Shown: positions 17,996 to 23,909 of the stretch, piece by piece
How positions within the stretch are numbered: the first letter of the stretch is position 1
Layout: the number at the start of each line of letters is the position of its first letter
Assembly: GCA_000437275.1 (NCBI GenBank)
Contig: FR899737.1
Coordinates: 54,037 to 77,945 of the forward strand
DNA length: 23,909 bases
Reading direction: 5' to 3'
Source of the DNA: Clostridium sp. CAG:411
Lineage (GTDB): Bacteria > Bacillota > Clostridia > Lachnospirales > Lachnospiraceae
Notes under the pieces: model-generated
Seen by the model: the letters and a program-made list of their open reading frames with translations, nothing else
Database searches by the model: none
What the model was told of the DNA's origin: nothing
Translations under genes and position numbers: made by a program

Positions 17996-18024
17996 GAAAA
18001 AAAGGGAGATTGTTGTGGTATAAT
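17996..18024 (+). promoter_or_regulatory. Activator-type promoter of the lysozyme gene
   Basis: A perfect TATAAT (18019-18024) has only GAAAAA at the -35 position 17 bp upstream. Thirty-two bases separate the second LytTR-like repeat from the -10 box, so a bound regulator would contact polymerase at the missing -35. Predicted start near 18031. Confidence 0.6.
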
Positions 18025-18074
18025 GTCGTTTGCATTTAGAAAAAAATATTTGAAAAAAAGGAGAAAGGGTAAAT

Positions 18075-18962
18075 ATGCAGAATCTAGTAATAAAAAACGA
18101 ATTAAAATATTATGAATTTCACAAGAAAAGAAATCATAACAAGCATCAGAAAAGGAATTCAAGTAGGGGATATACTGATAATACGTTGTTAGTTAGTCCA
18201 ATTCCATATAGTGCTAAAGCTACTAAGACTCAACAATTTAAAAATAATCAAGAGATACAATCTGCATTAGCAGGTATGGATTTCTATTCGGGACCGTCAG
18301 ATGGTTATTTGAATTCAGATTTAAGTAAAAAGGCAATTAAGAATTTTCAAAGAGTGTATGGTTTAGATGCAAGTGGGAAGATGGATGAAGAAACAAAAAA
18401 CAAATTGTCTGTTGTGTCAAGGTTTAGAAATAAATGCGCATCAAGTGAAAATTTCAAGAAATTGTGTAATGAGCTTAATTTTGATTATAAACAAAAATTG
18501 GCATTTTTAGATACATGGGTATTTTTAAGAAAATCAATGGGATTAAATACAAATCAGGCTGCTGGAGTCGCAGGAAATATATTTGCAGAATCTGCATTTT
18601 CATCTGATAATGCACAAGATAACAAATATCCTGGAATTCATAATGCAGATTATAAATATAAAACTGATGATGGGATTGGATACGGTCTTATTCAATGGAC
18701 ATTCGAAAATAGGAAGATTGGATTGAAAAAGGTGGCAGATAAGATTAATATTAGTGTTTCTAATATTAATGCTCAATTATGTTTTTTTAAAAAAGAAATG
18801 AAAAATAGTTATAAAAAGGAATGGAATAAGATTAAGGATGTGTCAACGTATGGTGAGGCAAGTGATTTATTTTTAGAGAAGATAGAAAAACCTAAAAGTA
18901 AAAATTATGCTGTGCGCCGAAAGTATGCGAAAAGTATTTATAATAATATGAAAAAATATTAG
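18075..18962 (+). CDS. Lysozyme-like murein hydrolase with peptidoglycan-binding domain
   Basis: 295 residues. Residues about 55-112 fit a PG_binding_1 domain (IQSALAGMDFYSG ... AIKNFQRVYGLDASGKMDEET). Residues about 135-290 resemble the phage-tail lysozyme family (Phage_lysozyme2): QAAGVAGNIFAESAFSSD with Glu172 as likely acid catalyst, then GYGLIQWTF. It should cleave peptidoglycan glycan strands. The first 50 residues are hydrophilic and basic and show no signal peptide, which is odd for an enzyme of the wall; a stop codon at 18051 rules out an upstream extension. Release might depend on lysis, phage-type holins or a non-classical route. ATG 18075 has AAAGGAG and AAAGGG upstream. Expression probably depends on the repeats at 17957. 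No prophage structural genes are nearby. Confidence 0.82.
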   Translation: MQNLVIKNELKYYEFHKKRNHNKHQKRNSSRGYTDNTLLVSPIPYSAKATKTQQFKNNQEIQSALAGMDFYSGPSDGYLNSDLSKKAIKNFQRVYGLDASGKMDEETKNKLSVVSRFRNKCASSENFKKLCNELNFDYKQKLAFLDTWVFLRKSMGLNTNQAAGVAGNIFAESAFSSDNAQDNKYPGIHNADYKYKTDDGIGYGLIQWTFENRKIGLKKVADKINISVSNINAQLCFFKKEMKNSYKKEWNKIKDVSTYGEASDLFLEKIEKPKSKNYAVRRKYAKSIYNNMKKY

Positions 18963-18999
18963 AATAAAAAATATTCCAGTCTTAGAAGGATGTGTAAAT

Positions 19000-19677
19000 A
19001 TGAGAAAATCTTTTTATAGAATAGTTATAGTATGCGTAACGTGCATTTTATTGAATGGATGCGGTACAACTGCGGTTAAGGATAAGCATAAAACAGGAAA
19101 GGAGGTTAGGGAGGATAGTGTGACGGAAACACTATATAACAATTTGCCAGATGAAATTGTAGATATTTTATCGAATAATGCGAAATTTATTGATGTGAAA
19201 AGTAAAAAGTCTGCAACGGTAAATACATTGGAATTGAAGGATACCAACGAAGAAATTGTTTTTGGAAAGCAATATTGGAAAAGTTATATTATATGTGATT
19301 TGGATGATGATAAAGAACAAGAGTTAATAGTAAAAATGGAAAAACCTTCGGAGGATAGTTATCTGGATTGCATTTATATTTTTGATAAGCAAGACAAAAA
19401 TGTTTATGCATATTTATATTCCAATAGAGATATTTGTCATGTATATCAGAATGGAATTTTAGAAGGAACAAGTGGGGCGGCAGATGTGATGTATTACAAA
19501 GTAGCATTTAACAGGGAAAAAAGAAGTGAAGATATAGTAGCACAAAGTATTGGAGACATTACGAGATGTACATATAAAATAAATAAGAAGAATGTTTCAG
19601 AAGAGAAATTTTATAGATATATTTCGAAGTTTTCAGATGAAAAATCAATAAAATGGTCTGATTTAAGTGGATTTTAG
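19000..19677 (+). CDS. Lipoprotein with DxDxD-type repeat segment, function unknown
   Basis: 225 residues, beginning 37 bases after the lysozyme gene with AGAAGGATG as ribosome site and no terminator between, so probably in the same transcript. The signal peptide ends in lipobox LLNGC, with Cys21 lipidated. The mature part contains CDLDDDKEQELIV, a strand-acidic-loop-strand typical of VCBS/FG-GAP or EF-hand-like repeats in Firmicutes lipoproteins, then KPSEDSYLDCIYIFD. No enzyme motif is visible. A protective (immunity) role against the neighbouring murein hydrolase is possible from position alone and is only a guess. Confidence 0.75.
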   Translation: MRKSFYRIVIVCVTCILLNGCGTTAVKDKHKTGKEVREDSVTETLYNNLPDEIVDILSNNAKFIDVKSKKSATVNTLELKDTNEEIVFGKQYWKSYIICDLDDDKEQELIVKMEKPSEDSYLDCIYIFDKQDKNVYAYLYSNRDICHVYQNGILEGTSGAADVMYYKVAFNREKRSEDIVAQSIGDITRCTYKINKKNVSEEKFYRYISKFSDEKSIKWSDLSGF

Positions 19678-19841
19678 TTGTAATTATATCCGTGTAGCAA
19701 AACTGTGATAGTAAGAAGAATGTATGGAGTGTTGTATATTTGCTGGAAATATGTTGATGTTGGGAGTTTTCATAACATTAGTTCTCCTAAATAAAAAGTA
19801 TCTTAATAAGTTGAAACATTATAAAGGAAGGAAAAGAAAAC

Positions 19842-20786
19842 ATGAAGAAAAGTACCCTATTATTAACTGGAGTATTAATTTGTGCATCTATTTTTTGTGG
19901 ATGTGGAGCGGAAGATAAAACCAGTGAAAATAATAAAAAAAATGCAACAGTAAAAACGGAAGTTACGAATATTCCTGCAACAGAGAAGGTTCAAGAAACA
20001 GAAAAGCCTGTAGATATAAAGAAGAATACGTTGTATTTTTCTTGCAAGACAAATAAGAAAAATACGCCAGGGAGCATTCCCGCAAATGAAGCGGAAGGAG
20101 AACAAATGGATTGTTTCTTTGTATCAGGTGATTACCTGTTTCTTGATGATACCGTAGGAAATCGTATTCTGGTTTACAAAGATTTTGCATATGACCATGA
20201 AATTCCACTATCAGAAAATCAGGACGTACAGGATATGTTTTATGATGCGGAAAAGAATGTATTAAAAACTGTATATGAAAATAGAAATTATACGGATGCA
20301 ACCCATTATTTTTATATGGAAATTTCTGTAGATGATGGCAACACTACAACAGACAAAGAAATTAGCAATGCGGACAAAGTATTGCTAGAGTATTATTTTG
20401 ATGTGTATGGAAATTTGAATACAGATTATTATGATGATAAAAGCACAGAGGAAGTAGTATCTTTTTTAAAGATACTACATAAAATTTTTCCGAGTAGCTA
20501 TAGTTGGGAATACTGCTATCGAAATCCAGATACAGGGACATCTATTTATTCTATATATGATAATGTAGATGGAAATGATAGAACTTCGATTGTTAGGGTA
20601 GAAAATGGAAAGGCAACCAAATATGCAGTTCCAATGCAGCGTTTTGTAGATGGAGAAAGCTTTAAAAAAATAGATGGAATTTTGTATGAATTGGTGCAAA
20701 GCGAAGATAAAATTGAAATCTATATGTTGGCGGAAAAAGACTTTTCTAAAAATAAGCTGAAGGGTTATATTACGGAAATAGAATAA
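19842..20786 (+). CDS. Lipoprotein of unknown function
   Basis: 314 residues. The signal peptide is followed by lipobox FCGC with Cys21 as the lipidation site, then a charged, Lys/Thr/Glu-rich spacer to about residue 70. The mature domain contains strand-like segments (YLFLDDTVGNRILVYKDF, KIDGILYELVQ) that resemble a small beta-propeller or the display lipoprotein at 5074, but I do not recognise the family. AGGAAGG about 11 bases before ATG 19842 is a good ribosome site. A 164-base gap separates it from the previous lipoprotein gene, without a clear terminator, so it may be read from the upstream promoter. It is acidic overall and rich in Asp, Tyr and Asn. Confidence 0.75.
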   Translation: MKKSTLLLTGVLICASIFCGCGAEDKTSENNKKNATVKTEVTNIPATEKVQETEKPVDIKKNTLYFSCKTNKKNTPGSIPANEAEGEQMDCFFVSGDYLFLDDTVGNRILVYKDFAYDHEIPLSENQDVQDMFYDAEKNVLKTVYENRNYTDATHYFYMEISVDDGNTTTDKEISNADKVLLEYYFDVYGNLNTDYYDDKSTEEVVSFLKILHKIFPSSYSWEYCYRNPDTGTSIYSIYDNVDGNDRTSIVRVENGKATKYAVPMQRFVDGESFKKIDGILYELVQSEDKIEIYMLAEKDFSKNKLKGYITEIE

Positions 20787-20810
20787 AACTGTTTTAGAAT
20801 AAATAATTAA

Positions 20811-20825
20811 AAGGTGCCTGACACC
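20811..20825 (+). repeat. Short palindrome GGTGCCTGACACC
   Basis: GGTG (20813-20816) and CACC (20822-20825) flank a 5-base loop, preceded by AAAA but not followed by a T-tract. Its AAGGTGCCT core recurs in the hairpin at 23340. It could be a weak terminator or a dispersed palindromic repeat. Confidence 0.4.
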
Positions 20826-20904
20826 AGGGGATTTTGGAAAAGAAATGATAGAATAAAATTGTCTAACAGAAGAAAGAGCTTGTCTATAAAATAGATGGAA
20901 ATGA

Positions 20905-21069
20905 GAAGAGAGTGAAAGTGGTGCGGATAAAACACTTTTTACAAAACGAGCCTCGTTAGTGACAGCTTTGGTTACGATGGTAGTTATTTCATCAGCTAAT
21001 TATTGCAGGTGTATGTGGTATCAGCTGAAAGAACCAGAGGGTCTGGATGAGTTTGTAAATAGAAAAAAA
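20905..21069 (+). pseudogene. Degenerate AgrD-like cyclic-lactone autoinducer precursor
   Basis: The frame open from 20905 encodes KTLFTKRASLVTALVTMVV, an amphipathic/hydrophobic leader, then SSANYCRCMW and YQLKEPEGLDEF. This is the AgrD plan: leader, thiolactone core and acidic tail with a conserved Pro. Taking the ring as CRCMW (Cys at 21004-21006), the tail Pro is the sixth residue after the ring, as in Staphylococcus aureus (CDFIM then DEPEVP) and Clostridium perfringens AgrD. There is no proper start: a stop lies at 20902, and the first in-frame starts are GTG 20959 (no ribosome site) and ATG 20977. There is also no stop, as the frame runs on into the next gene. Adding one T to the T-run at 20936-20940 would join it to GTG 20912. 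It looks like a decayed or frameshifted agrD. No agrB is present. Confidence 0.5.
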
Positions 21070-21111
21070 CAGTGTGCAATAAAGTATATAATTAAGAAGA
21101 GAGGAATTTAT

Positions 21112-21648
21112 ATGTGGAATATAAAAGGGAAAATTGGTGTATTTATGGCATTGAGCATGTTTTGTGGATTATTTGGCAATTTGTATGTGGATAATACTAT
21201 GGCATATGCATTAAATAATAAGAAGTATAGTACAAATAAGTATGTGGGAAATTCGTTGAATCACAATGAAAAAATGTTATTGGGAATAATATCACGGGAA
21301 GATAAAGAGAAAATATGTAAAAGAATAGAGCATTACTATTCTGTGTTATACGAGGGGTTGCACACAGGAACACAGGGGGATATTACTGAAGATTTTTATG
21401 ATGAAAAGAGCCATGTTGTAGAAAATGAAATGAACAAAAATGATATTGATATAGCAATTATCACCAATGAATTACTTGATTGGTATAAATTACATTTTAA
21501 TTATTTAAATTTTGAAGAAAGCAACGGGGATATTATAGTAAATGTTGAAGTAAAATCAGAATTTCATTATCAATCTGCTCCTAATGATGTGGATTCTAGC
21601 AAAAAAGATACATACAAGATATGTTTAACCGAGTTAAATAATGAATGA
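21112..21648 (+). CDS. N-terminal fragment of a secreted amidase split by frameshift
   Basis: 178 residues. ATG 21112 has GAGG about 8 bases upstream and starts a Sec signal peptide (about 1-34, likely cut after MAYA). The mature part is an alpha/beta domain ending IIVNVEVKSEFHY ... DTYKICLTELNNE and then a stop. Such a strand series, normally closed by a segment like NGEWKIxxI, is the usual N-terminal domain of secreted Amidase_6 proteins. The missing continuation (KIKNIDSETD) is encoded at once in the next frame. One extra G at the stop (TGA to TGG A) would read LNNEWKIKNIDSE and restore a single protein of about 450 residues. I therefore regard this and the next entry as one broken gene. 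Confidence 0.75.
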   Translation: MWNIKGKIGVFMALSMFCGLFGNLYVDNTMAYALNNKKYSTNKYVGNSLNHNEKMLLGIISREDKEKICKRIEHYYSVLYEGLHTGTQGDITEDFYDEKSHVVENEMNKNDIDIAIITNELLDWYKLHFNYLNFEESNGDIIVNVEVKSEFHYQSAPNDVDSSKKDTYKICLTELNNE

Positions 21649-22466
21649 AAATAAAGAATATAGATTCAGAAACGGATTTACAGTATTTGCAACTAGATAA
21701 AGAATTTGAGTATTCTGATATGGAAGATAATACGGTTACTGAAAGTGAAATAAAAAAGTATGCGCAACAGCGATTGGATACTGTAGAAAGTTTTTTAAAA
21801 GTAACAAGAAATAGTAGTGATAATGTAAAAAGTGAAGTGTCAACTAGGGTAGTCGCTGAAAAATTAACTTCGCGTTCTTATAATTCTACAAATGGTGTAA
21901 AGTATGCACGTTTATATGCCCTACAGAATAACCCGAAAAATTTGGTGTTTGCTAGAGCAAGTTTAGATTGTACTAATTTTGTTTCTCAATGTGTATGGGC
22001 CGCATATGGTGGATGGAAAATAGATACAGAAAAATTTACAAATGTTAGCATCAATAGAACAAGAGTGGCAAATAAAGAGCGAATGACAAGTTCATGGTAC
22101 GGGGCAAAATATGGAAAGGGAGATATATCAAACAATTTTTGTGGAGTGACATATTTTTATAATTATGTAACCGATAGTAAAAAATCTTTTGGTCCACAAG
22201 GAAAAGGATATGGAAAAGCGAGTACAGATAAATTTGACTTGAGTAAGGTAAGAGTTGGTGATGTAATTCAGTTTTATTTAGCATCATATGGAAATTGGAG
22301 GCATTCAACCTATGTGTCATCAGTAACAAAAGTAGGAGCAGATGATTATAAAATTTTCTTATGCACTCATCAAAGTGATCATAAAGATATTTCAATTACA
22401 GAATATTTATCAAATTTTGATAAGGCCAGAGGAATTCATTTTGAAAACGGAAAGTTTTCAAGTTAA
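21645..22466 (+). CDS. Amidase_6 (putative amidase) catalytic fragment
   Basis: 273 residues, with an ATGA overlap with the previous frame. Residues about 85-265 fit the Amidase_6 domain, a papain-like putative cell-wall amidase: YARLYALQNNP, the nucleophile in DCTNFVSQC (Cys109), and His220 in NWRHSTYVSS. The first 50 residues continue the N-terminal domain of the upstream fragment rather than forming a signal peptide, so if translated alone this part would stay in the cytoplasm. The overlap could allow re-initiation, but no separate ribosome site is visible beyond the coupling. It is best read as the 3' half of a frameshifted exported hydrolase. All expected catalytic residues I can identify are intact, which suggests recent breakage or a sequencing error. 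Confidence 0.78.
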   Translation: MKIKNIDSETDLQYLQLDKEFEYSDMEDNTVTESEIKKYAQQRLDTVESFLKVTRNSSDNVKSEVSTRVVAEKLTSRSYNSTNGVKYARLYALQNNPKNLVFARASLDCTNFVSQCVWAAYGGWKIDTEKFTNVSINRTRVANKERMTSSWYGAKYGKGDISNNFCGVTYFYNYVTDSKKSFGPQGKGYGKASTDKFDLSKVRVGDVIQFYLASYGNWRHSTYVSSVTKVGADDYKIFLCTHQSDHKDISITEYLSNFDKARGIHFENGKFSS

Positions 22467-22639
22467 ATAGCTGCTTTATTAAAGTATACAATAGAAAAGA
22501 CAAAAATATAAAATCAATTATCTAGTTAACTGTATAGATTTTATAGTATGGAAAGGTTGATCGTTTAGCGACTTGGAATAACTGTGCAGAATTTAGTTAT
22601 GAATAATTTATAAAAAAATTTGGAAAAGAGGTAATTTGT

Positions 22640-23335
22640 ATGAGAAGAAGTAGAATGGTAGCTATAATCCTATGGATCATGTGTATGGTAGTGCAGTGTT
22701 CCAGTGCATCCGTTTATGCGATGGATGAATTTTACTCCATAACAAATAATATTGGTTATGATGCTATTTTCTTAGGAAAACTCAAATCGTATGATGGTGA
22801 AAATCTTGTACTGGATCAAGTCAACGTATTGTATGATAAGAGTGAAAGATACAAGGATAGAAAGAGTATGGAAAATATAGAAGTATCTTGTTGTCAAAAA
22901 GATATGGAAATAGATGGAAATGCTGTAGGGAATTATGTCTTAATTCCAACAGTGCGAAAGAACGGTGAGATGGAAGCAAATGTGCGTATGTCTATGATCG
23001 TTTTGTATGACAATCTTAAGGACATTAAAATACAAAAATATTTAATCGGTCGTGAAATGTCTGAAGGTAATAAGGCGCAAATGGAATACTATGTCAATCA
23101 TGGATGTCAACCGGTAGAGTTTTATTATGAGGATGGGATCGTAAGAAAAAGATCAAATGATGAAATCATTTATCCAACAAAAGTGAATGTTACAAAAGAG
23201 CCTGTAAACAAAGAACAGGATAATCAGAAAGGTGTAAAAAAGAAGGGGAAAAAAGAAGTATATATGCAATTTGCATTCTGTGGAGTGTTAGGAGTGCTAG
23301 TTGTAGGTTGTATATGTTGTAGGATAAAAAAGTAG
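22640..23335 (+). CDS. Membrane-anchored surface protein of unknown function
   Basis: 231 residues. An N-terminal signal peptide (about 1-29, cut after VYA) is followed by an extracellular domain of about 145 residues rich in beta-strand (DAIFLGKLKSYDGENLVLDQV, NYVLIPTVRKNG), then a Lys/Asn/Glu-rich stalk and one C-terminal membrane helix (about 207-227) with a CCRIKK cytoplasmic tail. It would thus be type I, facing outward. No LPXTG or catalytic motif is seen. AAGAGG lies about 10 bases before ATG 22640. The 173-base gap upstream shows no clear promoter; several imperfect -10-like boxes are present in very A/T-rich DNA. Confidence 0.78.
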   Translation: MRRSRMVAIILWIMCMVVQCSSASVYAMDEFYSITNNIGYDAIFLGKLKSYDGENLVLDQVNVLYDKSERYKDRKSMENIEVSCCQKDMEIDGNAVGNYVLIPTVRKNGEMEANVRMSMIVLYDNLKDIKIQKYLIGREMSEGNKAQMEYYVNHGCQPVEFYYEDGIVRKRSNDEIIYPTKVNVTKEPVNKEQDNQKGVKKKGKKEVYMQFAFCGVLGVLVVGCICCRIKK

Positions 23336-23339
23336 ATTA

Positions 23340-23373
23340 AAGGTGCCTTTTATTCTGCAATTAAAGGCACCTT
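23340..23373 (+). terminator. Hairpin after the 22640 gene
   Basis: A perfect 11-bp inverted repeat (AAGGTGCCTTT, 23340-23350, with 23363-23373) has a 12-base loop. It is followed by CTAACTT rather than a clean T-run, so termination may be partial. Confidence 0.65.
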
Positions 23374-23416
23374 CTAACTTCTAAGACTATTGTGACAGGA
23401 AATGTAGAAAAAAGAA

Positions 23417-23455
23417 CCCCATAATTCCCCTCATGAATGAGGGGCTAGGGGAGTT
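23417..23455 (+). mobile_element. IS200/IS605-like terminal hairpin remnant
   Basis: A perfect 7-bp stem CCCCTCA-TGAA-TGAGGGG (23427-23444) is followed by CTAGGGGAGTTGAA. GC-rich hairpins of this style just inside the end are typical of IS200/IS605-family elements and their non-autonomous relatives. No transposase is in the window, and the neighbouring frame loses its beginning exactly here. The assignment rests on resemblance only. Confidence 0.35.
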
Positions 23456-23457
23456 GA

Positions 23458-23909
23458 ATTTTACTAACTAAAAAGAATAGAGATACATCCGTATGTAATT
23501 ATCCGAAATATGTAAAACAATCTTGTTTTTTACATAAATATCCAAATCCAACTAGTACATATGCAGTAATGAATATCCCCTATTGCTGGGGTGGGTATAC
23601 ATTAGCATTTAAAACTCAAATTGCAAATGGGTACTATGCATCCAATGTTTGTACAAAGTCAGATGGAAATAATGTAGGTTATATTAGTAAAACAGCAGGA
23701 TTAGATTGTTCTGGCTTTGTAAGCAGAGTATTTAAGTTGGGGAGTCATTATGGGACAAGTCAATTAACCAAATTGAGTTGCTTTACAAAAAGAAGTAAAA
23801 ATGAAAATGTGAAAAAAAATGATGTATTGATTGCGCCTGGTGTGCATACCTTGATTGTACAAAAGGTGTATACAAAAAAGAATGAAATATATATGGATGA
23901 TCTCTCGGA
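23458..23909 (+). pseudogene. NlpC/P60-like murein peptidase, lacking its 5' end and running off the window
   Basis: The frame is open from 23458 (after TGA at 23455) to the window end. It encodes a cysteine-peptidase domain: IPYCWGGYTLAF, then the nucleophile in GLDCSGFVSRVF, and a His in APGVHTLIVQ, the Cys-His layout of NlpC/P60 enzymes that cut peptidoglycan stem peptides. There is no start with a ribosome site. The first ATG (23569) lies within the conserved part, and coding-like sequence extends upstream of it to about 23465 (SVCNYPKYVKQ). The start therefore seems to have been lost, perhaps through the adjacent IS-like end. It is a third murein hydrolase type in this region. Confidence 0.65.

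Noticed and set aside
19724..19918. Possible 64-residue membrane peptide (MECCIFAGNMLMLGVF...) between the lipoprotein genes
   Set aside because: It has a weak ribosome site and overlaps the next lipoprotein's ribosome site and signal peptide in another frame; its hydrophobic part is plausible by chance in A/T-rich DNA.
20959..21111. Treating the frame from GTG 20959 as the true N-terminus of the 21112 protein
   Set aside because: It would put a signal peptide inside the protein and has no ribosome site, whereas ATG 21112 has one and starts the signal peptide.
1..23909. CRISPR array, rRNA, prophage or integrase
   Set aside because: No regularly spaced repeats, no rRNA-like stretches, no integrase or phage structural genes; tRNA-Leu has no copied 3' end in the window that would mark an attachment site.

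Overview
The window reads as chromosome of a low-GC Gram-positive anaerobe, most likely a Lachnospiraceae-type Clostridia. The basis is A/T-rich coding, strong AGGAGG-type ribosome sites, many intrinsic terminators, lipoproteins and signal peptides of Gram-positive type, Thr/Pro linkers in surface proteins, and the paired radical-SAM/DUF4130 DNA-repair genes common in that group. No species is claimed. Every gene I accept is on the + strand.

Region 1 (1-4867) is a urea-degradation pair. It holds a biotin-dependent urea (or guanidine) carboxylase cut off at its 5' end by the window edge, then allophanate hydrolase (atzF) two bases later and a clean terminator. Region 2 (4868-6203) is a lipoprotein gene with its own consensus promoter and terminator. 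Region 3 (6397-9425) is a DNA-repair operon: a radical SAM/helix-hairpin-helix protein, its DUF4130 partner and an AlkD-type alkylpurine glycosylase. Region 4 (9690-11840) is glycogen synthase with an unusual, roughly 230-residue Lys/Thr/Glu-rich N-terminal tail. An in-frame internal ribosome site and ATG lie exactly where a normal-sized enzyme would begin.

Region 5 (12062-17628) holds a secreted three-repeat protein, tRNA-Leu(CAG), a strongly structured RNA candidate ending in a U-tract, and a large secreted alkaline phosphatase with beta-helix-like, Thr/Pro-linker and Ig-like wall-binding parts.

Region 6 (about 17950-23909) is the accessory-looking part: very A/T-rich, full of secreted or lipid-anchored proteins and cell-wall hydrolases, with visible decay. 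It holds a lysozyme-like enzyme behind two direct repeats that fit the LytTR response-regulator consensus, two lipoproteins, and a degenerate AgrD-like cyclic-lactone autoinducer precursor. After these come a putative amidase (Amidase_6) split in two by what looks like a one-base deletion, a signal-plus-TM surface protein, an IS200/IS605-like hairpin end, and a start-less NlpC/P60 fragment running off the window.

My main hypothesis is that region 6 is, or descends from, a peptide-quorum-sensing (Agr/LytTR) controlled set of exported murein hydrolases and lipoproteins. No AgrB, AgrC or AgrA is in the window, so the link rests on the peptide relic and the operator-like repeats.
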